From the NCBI GenBank assembly GCA_003991915.1, contig RQTK01000972.1:81053-145052 (forward strand): 64,000 nucleotides of DNA, read 5' to 3'. Positions within the stretch are counted from its first letter, which is position 1; each line of letters starts with the position of its first letter. The translations under genes and the position numbers were made by a program. This DNA is from Elysia chlorotica (lineage: Eukaryota > Mollusca > Gastropoda > Plakobranchidae). Below the pieces are notes generated by a model. It searched no databases and had not been told where the DNA came from. It saw nothing but the letters and a program-made list of their open reading frames with translations. Positions 59,161 through 64,000 of this stretch are shown one piece after another.

Positions 59161-59446
59161 TTGGTAGGGACTATACAGGGAGCTACGTTTCATGTGCAGA
59201 ATGATAAAACTTTCGTTATAAAGCATTTCGGGAACAATATTAAGAAGGGGTGGTAATAGGCTAGGACCATTTTAGAGGAAACGGTTCTGTAGTTAGCTCT
59301 ATTTGAGGTCAAGGAAATTGGAAGAGTTCGAAATGTCGCCTCTTTGCTCCTCTGCCAAGGTACGACCTCTTTACGCAGCTGGTATCCAAATTACGTGATA
59401 TTATTATAATTGTATGAACATTTGGTTAGCATACTTGTATCATGCG

Positions 59447-59690
59447 CTTAGGGCAGTGATAGATCGTTAGTCTCCCAATCGAGAGGACCCAGGCTTGAAA
59501 CCCACAATCGGTCAAAATAAAAAAATAAAAATCATATTTGTCCATTTTCGTCTCCTACTGGTTGGGTCGGTTTCAGTAAAATGTGATCAACTGAGACATA
59601 AGCCATGGTATCCCCGCACTGTCCCAGTAAGGCAGCACGTAAATTTGCCAGACGTTAGTCTTGGGTCCTTTCCACAAAAGCTCTGATGTG
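59447..59690 (+). mobile_element. tRNA-headed SINE
   Basis: Head AGGGCAGTGATAGATCGTTA with GTCTCCCAATCGAGAGGACC and GCTTGAAACCC. Core GGTTGGGTCGGTTTCAGTAA and CATGGTATCCCCGCACTGTC, ending near GTTAGTCTTGGGTCC. Confidence 0.85.
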
Positions 59691-59922
59691 AGACTCTACG
59701 CAACAAAGCATGCGCTGTGGTGAACTGCATTCAAGGTGGCTAAGCTTTTGTTTATTTGTCTTCGATCGAATAGGGTACAATTTACTGCGTATAACGAGTC
59801 CCATGCGCCGTATAAAGAAACCCATTGGCCTGAAGGGCTTTGGAGGAGGTCTCATTGAATTAATGGTTCCATCATCTTTCTCTGATCCCATTTGTCTCAT
59901 TCCTTATTCCTAATTCTTGTTG

Positions 59923-60048
<126 letters not shown>

Positions 60049-61255
60049 AAATCTTTCTATCACTTTCTCACCACCGAAACATGGTAACTAATGTTCCTAA
60101 AATACCATACCGAATCCTCTTATTAAACCTGAGTTTATTCTCTCAAGATTTCTCGAATCTTTTCCTTTTCTTTAAACAAATTAACATAAACATTAATAAT
60201 TTTGTCTGTTTGATATCCCCTTAGAGTATCATGTTTGTCTCGCGGATTGACGACATCCATGTATCTACTTATATTAGGTGTGTAGATACCTCTCCAGGAG
60301 AAAATGTTACAACATATACATATTCATGAGCATCTCTTACTCTCTACAAAAATTGAAGCTTTCAGCCACAGCCACCATGATTGGGGGGCTAGAGTACTAG
60401 TCTCACGTCCACATACAATGCCCTTGGCCCGACTTCATTCGAATCTCGTATCGAACGGAACTGCATCCAAAGAATCCAATAATGGTGGAAGCAGCAGCCG
60501 TGGATCAAGTAGTGTAAGTGCAAACAGAAACACAGAACGGCAGAGGAGGAACGCATCTAGTTAGAGGTCGCAGCATTAACTCTGGCCATGGAAATTACGA
60601 TAAAAGCATGGACGCATTCTTATCGATCTGCGTTTGAACAAAGGTCCCTTACATGTGAAAATACGAATCGGATGGAAAGAGACTTTTACAAAAGCTGCGT
60701 AACAAACCCATAGTAGGGTCCTATGAATTTGAAATACATGTATCCTGCACGTGTATTTTAAAGCGTTTTCACCATCCTTGTCTTATTTCAAGGTAAACAC
60801 ACAACAAAAATTTAAGAGACTCCATTAAATATGCAAAGGGTTTTTCTAGAGCTCAAATTCCTCTCGGTTTTACAGACTAGCATTGAGAACTAGCGATTAC
60901 CAATTTCCTTTGGTCGCGTTATAGTACAGTTAGGCCAACATGTATATCACAGTCATGTATTCCCCACAACAACCGTTAACCTATAGAAATGCGAAAGAAC
61001 AAATTAAGTCTTTATTCATTTTGTTGTTGCTTCTCATTTATTCCTCCTCCCTCTATCCCTCCGACTGTCTCTATATTCCATTCCCTATTTCTCGCGCACA
61101 AGTCACTCCAACACAACAATCTCCAATCACTCAATTTCTCTCTCCACCCCCACCCCCCCCTTTCTCATCCCTCCCCTCTTTATGTCCCTCCTCCCCTCTC
61201 CCCTTCTCTAGGTTCCCCCTCTCTATGTCCCCCATCCCCCACAGAAATATTGCCC

Positions 61256-61279
61256 TTTCCCTCTCTCTGTCTCTCTCTC

Positions 61280-61360
<81 letters not shown>
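61256..61360. repeat. (CT)n microsatellite
   Basis: About 50 CT units, the longest near-perfect stretch being 61288-61359. Ser-Leu and Arg-Glu frames across it are artefacts. Confidence 0.95.
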
Positions 61361-61361
<1 letters not shown>

Positions 61362-61887
61362 GCTCCACCTACTTGCTTCTCTTCCTATCTGTTTACACAC
61401 TACATGAAATAAGAAACAAGTTTAACGCACATGATTGTATTCATTGAAAACAGAAAACCCCTATTGTCCACACTTGGCTTAAAATTCTGGCAATACAATT
61501 AAAAAAAACAAACAGCAACAAACAAACAATGAATGGATGTGTTAAAGCTTTCATTATGCAATACAAAGGATATTTCTGCATTGTAACGTTTCAACTCAGT
61601 GGGGGTTTTGCCAACAGATTGTTACAGTTGAGCCTCAAGTCTATTTATAGTCTATTTCTATTTATGTATCATTTTCACCTTGTTTTACTACAAGCGTTGT
61701 TTTGTTGCTGTTGTTGTTTGTTTGTTTTTCTTCACTTTATTTGTTGTTGTTGTTTTTTAAGTAAAGGTTGTGGTAAACTACTTCAATTGAAAAGAAAATA
61801 CATAAATATTTATTTGCATTTTAATTGTTATATACATTTATATTGGTAGTAACTATTAACACTAAGGTAGCGCATCTTCAATAGGGG

Positions 61888-62092
61888 ATGGGGATGGCTA
61901 AGTGGTTAGAGATGGCGGCTTCTGTTCGGTAAATTCGAGTTTTGATTCCTGTTCAAGTCGTCTGTAGGTTCTATACTATCTAGGTGGGCGCCCTTAAAAT
62001 GTGACCGCCCACCTAAGTCTTATTCAGCACTGGGGTCCCGACGCTGTATACGATCATCCTTGAGAAACTAGGGGCTAGGAGACAGCTTCCCC
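61888..62092 (+). mobile_element. tRNA-like SINE (third family)
   Basis: GATGGCTAAGTGGTTAGAGA (A-box-like) and TTTTGATTCCTGTTC (B-box-like), then GTGGGCGCCCTTAAAATGTG with CACATTTTAAGG-type pairing to CCGCCCACC. The body is unlike the main SINE family. It is not a working tRNA because no acceptor stem forms. Confidence 0.5.
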
Positions 62093-62334
62093 TTGCTAAA
62101 GAGCATCAACTTGAACGGTTGACCCGTATATTGCTTTATGTATAATTTAATGTATTTAATCTTCGCCTCTCTTTCTGGCTAAAATCTGGAACTGTTTGCT
62201 AAGCCATTGTTAATGTAGCGGTGATCTAATGCGTGATCCTCGGTTCTCCACTAATGGTGTTATCTTCATGTACATCTAGTAGCTTATAAAAATGCGTTAA
62301 AACAATACATTGCTGACAAAGCTCCCCCCCCCAC

Positions 62335-62336
<2 letters not shown>

Positions 62337-62394
<58 letters not shown>
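62337..62394. repeat. (CT)n microsatellite
   Basis: Perfect CT tract of about 28 units after a C-rich lead-in. Confidence 0.95.
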
Positions 62395-62398
<4 letters not shown>

Positions 62399-64000
62399 AG
62401 TGTTCCCATAGTTCAAAGACCCGTATTGAATGAAGATATCAGATATTCCTCTCACTGTCTACAATGTGTCGCTATCTGTCAGGTATATTGAATCGTGTAA
62501 TAACGCATTAGCTAAAAGCTTTTGAAATGATTCATGGCGGTTTATGTATTAATTGCCAGCTTCGAGTGACCCTACTCCGCCATAGCGGGTCTTATTTAGT
62601 ACATGTACTTTTAGTGAACCGGGTATGCAAACATTAGGCGTACCCGACCAGAAAAGTGCGTCACACCAGAGACGACCTGTAGCAATACTGGATTACTGGA
62701 GTCTCTGGTCGCACTGTGTTGAGTGTGTAGTCTGTGTGTCACGCTGTGTGTCACGCTGTGTGTCGCTCCAACAACGCAGTCGCTCAACCAAGCCAAACTG
62801 CCAAACGCGGTCAGCCATGAACGCTATGGCGACACGGCACAACAATCAGGCAGCGAGAGGAGACTTTTTAGAACCGGTTCCCATCATACAGCGCCTCAAA
62901 TTTCTATCATTATTATTCTATTATCCTCGAAAAATTATGAGAATTCTTTTAACTCTTAAGTTTAAGAGACACGGGATATAGGATGGCGTAGGTGTAGGAA
63001 GAAGACAACACTGAAGGTGTAGCAAAGAAGGGGCGCGGTTGAAGAAAAGACATTAGTTGAAGTGCATTTATGAATAATCAATATTTTGACACACCAACTC
63101 CAAATGAATTCATTAAAGTGTGGAAAGAAGACCCAATGCATGCCATTCGGAACATGATTATTCTAGACTAGGCAACTTGGGATTGAAGTCGACTCAAAAG
63201 TTAGACAAAATTCCTACATTGTCAATTCGAATTGAGGACATTCCTTGCACTGCTTGGGTGCTAAGGACAATGTCGCGAAAGCTCTCAACTCGTCGTACGC
63301 CTTATTCCTCTTATAATTATCTTAAAACGCGTCGTAAGTTTACGACAACGTTGTACATTACTTGCGACACCTTATCTTCAATAAATGGTCCCTTTCTGGG
63401 TTGGTCGATATATCCCCCTTCAGTGTATACTAGATCTATAGGTGGCGTGTAAGACATGACGTAAACATGTCAGTCTTGGGAAAAAGTGTGTGAGATAACA
63501 TTGGCGCTGACGATAGGTGCTTGGAAACCAACCAAACTTAGCTACTTTCAGAAAACGAAAACTTGTAAGAAAAGATTGTAAAGATATACCGAAAGACAGG
63601 CATTCCTCTTTCTAAGCACCAATGCAATTGAAAAAGTCATCTAGCTTAAAATGTATTCCTCTGACTTATTTTGCAATATACGCTCGTATGTAGCCTTATT
63701 TTCACAGCGAACTAACGGACTAGAGTCAAGTGAATTGTCTGTCCATAGCACAGAATTCGTAGGTTCTCGTGAGTTGCATTAACTAAAAAAACAAAATATA
63801 TGCGTTGCCAGAAAAGCAGGACGAAAAAGCCAATTATTTTAAACTCCAAGCATAATTCATCTTTACCAGACAAACATGTTTACAGCTAATTGACAAGATA
63901 AGAAGTACTATAAAATGAACAAAATGCGGGGGTGTCCGCAGTATAAAACTTAGAATAAACCGGTTCATTTTGAGTGTAATAAAAGCTGACAAAGCCTGTC

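Noticed and set aside
62611..62981. Frames with repeated VSRCVSRCV and HSVTHSVTH
   Set aside because: Created by a short GTGTGTCACGCT repeat. No gene evidence.

Overview
This is eukaryotic nuclear DNA from an animal, most likely a mollusc and probably a gastropod. The genes are split by introns with GT..AG borders. The flanks are AT-rich, (CT/GA)n tracts are very abundant, and there are about twenty scattered copies of tRNA-headed SINEs. The species cannot be named from the sequence alone. All four genes found lie on the minus strand, so they read from high to low coordinates. A 10-base N run at 37147-37156 marks an assembly gap.

Layout. 1-5893: the first three coding exons of an unrecognised coiled-coil/Ser-Arg-rich protein, running off the left edge. 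5894-12086: introns/intergenic DNA with an old interspersed repeat (about 7.99-8.53 kb) and SINEs. 12087-13944: two exons of a DHHC palmitoyltransferase carrying the DHHC, TTxE and GDG..FP motifs. Its last intron holds a tandem array that starts at the splice donor. 13945-21132: AT-rich non-coding DNA. 21133-30159: a complete 12-exon gene for coproporphyrinogen III oxidase (CPOX, 385 residues), including its mitochondrial presequence. Intron 11 contains an 0.86-kb tandem duplication that copied the last 90 bases of exon 11. 30160-41623: non-coding, with SINEs, CT tracts and a perfect 240-bp fold-back next to the N gap. 41624-54675: four exons (459 codons) of a UDP-glucuronosyltransferase-type gene with a 10.6-kb intron. 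The signal-peptide exon was not found. 54676-64000: repeats and microsatellites, with no gene recognised.

The genes do not form a pathway. CPOX acts in mitochondrial haem synthesis, the DHHC enzyme S-acylates proteins in membranes, and the UGT conjugates lipophilic compounds in the ER.

The most striking pattern is shared by all three recognised genes. Each has one exon whose 3' end and splice donor have been tandemly copied into the downstream intron: DHHC exon B, CPOX exon 11 and UGT exon A. The UGT copies keep the donor sequence several times over. Exon borders were set by eye from splice motifs, matching phase and family homology. No alignment or database search was run.
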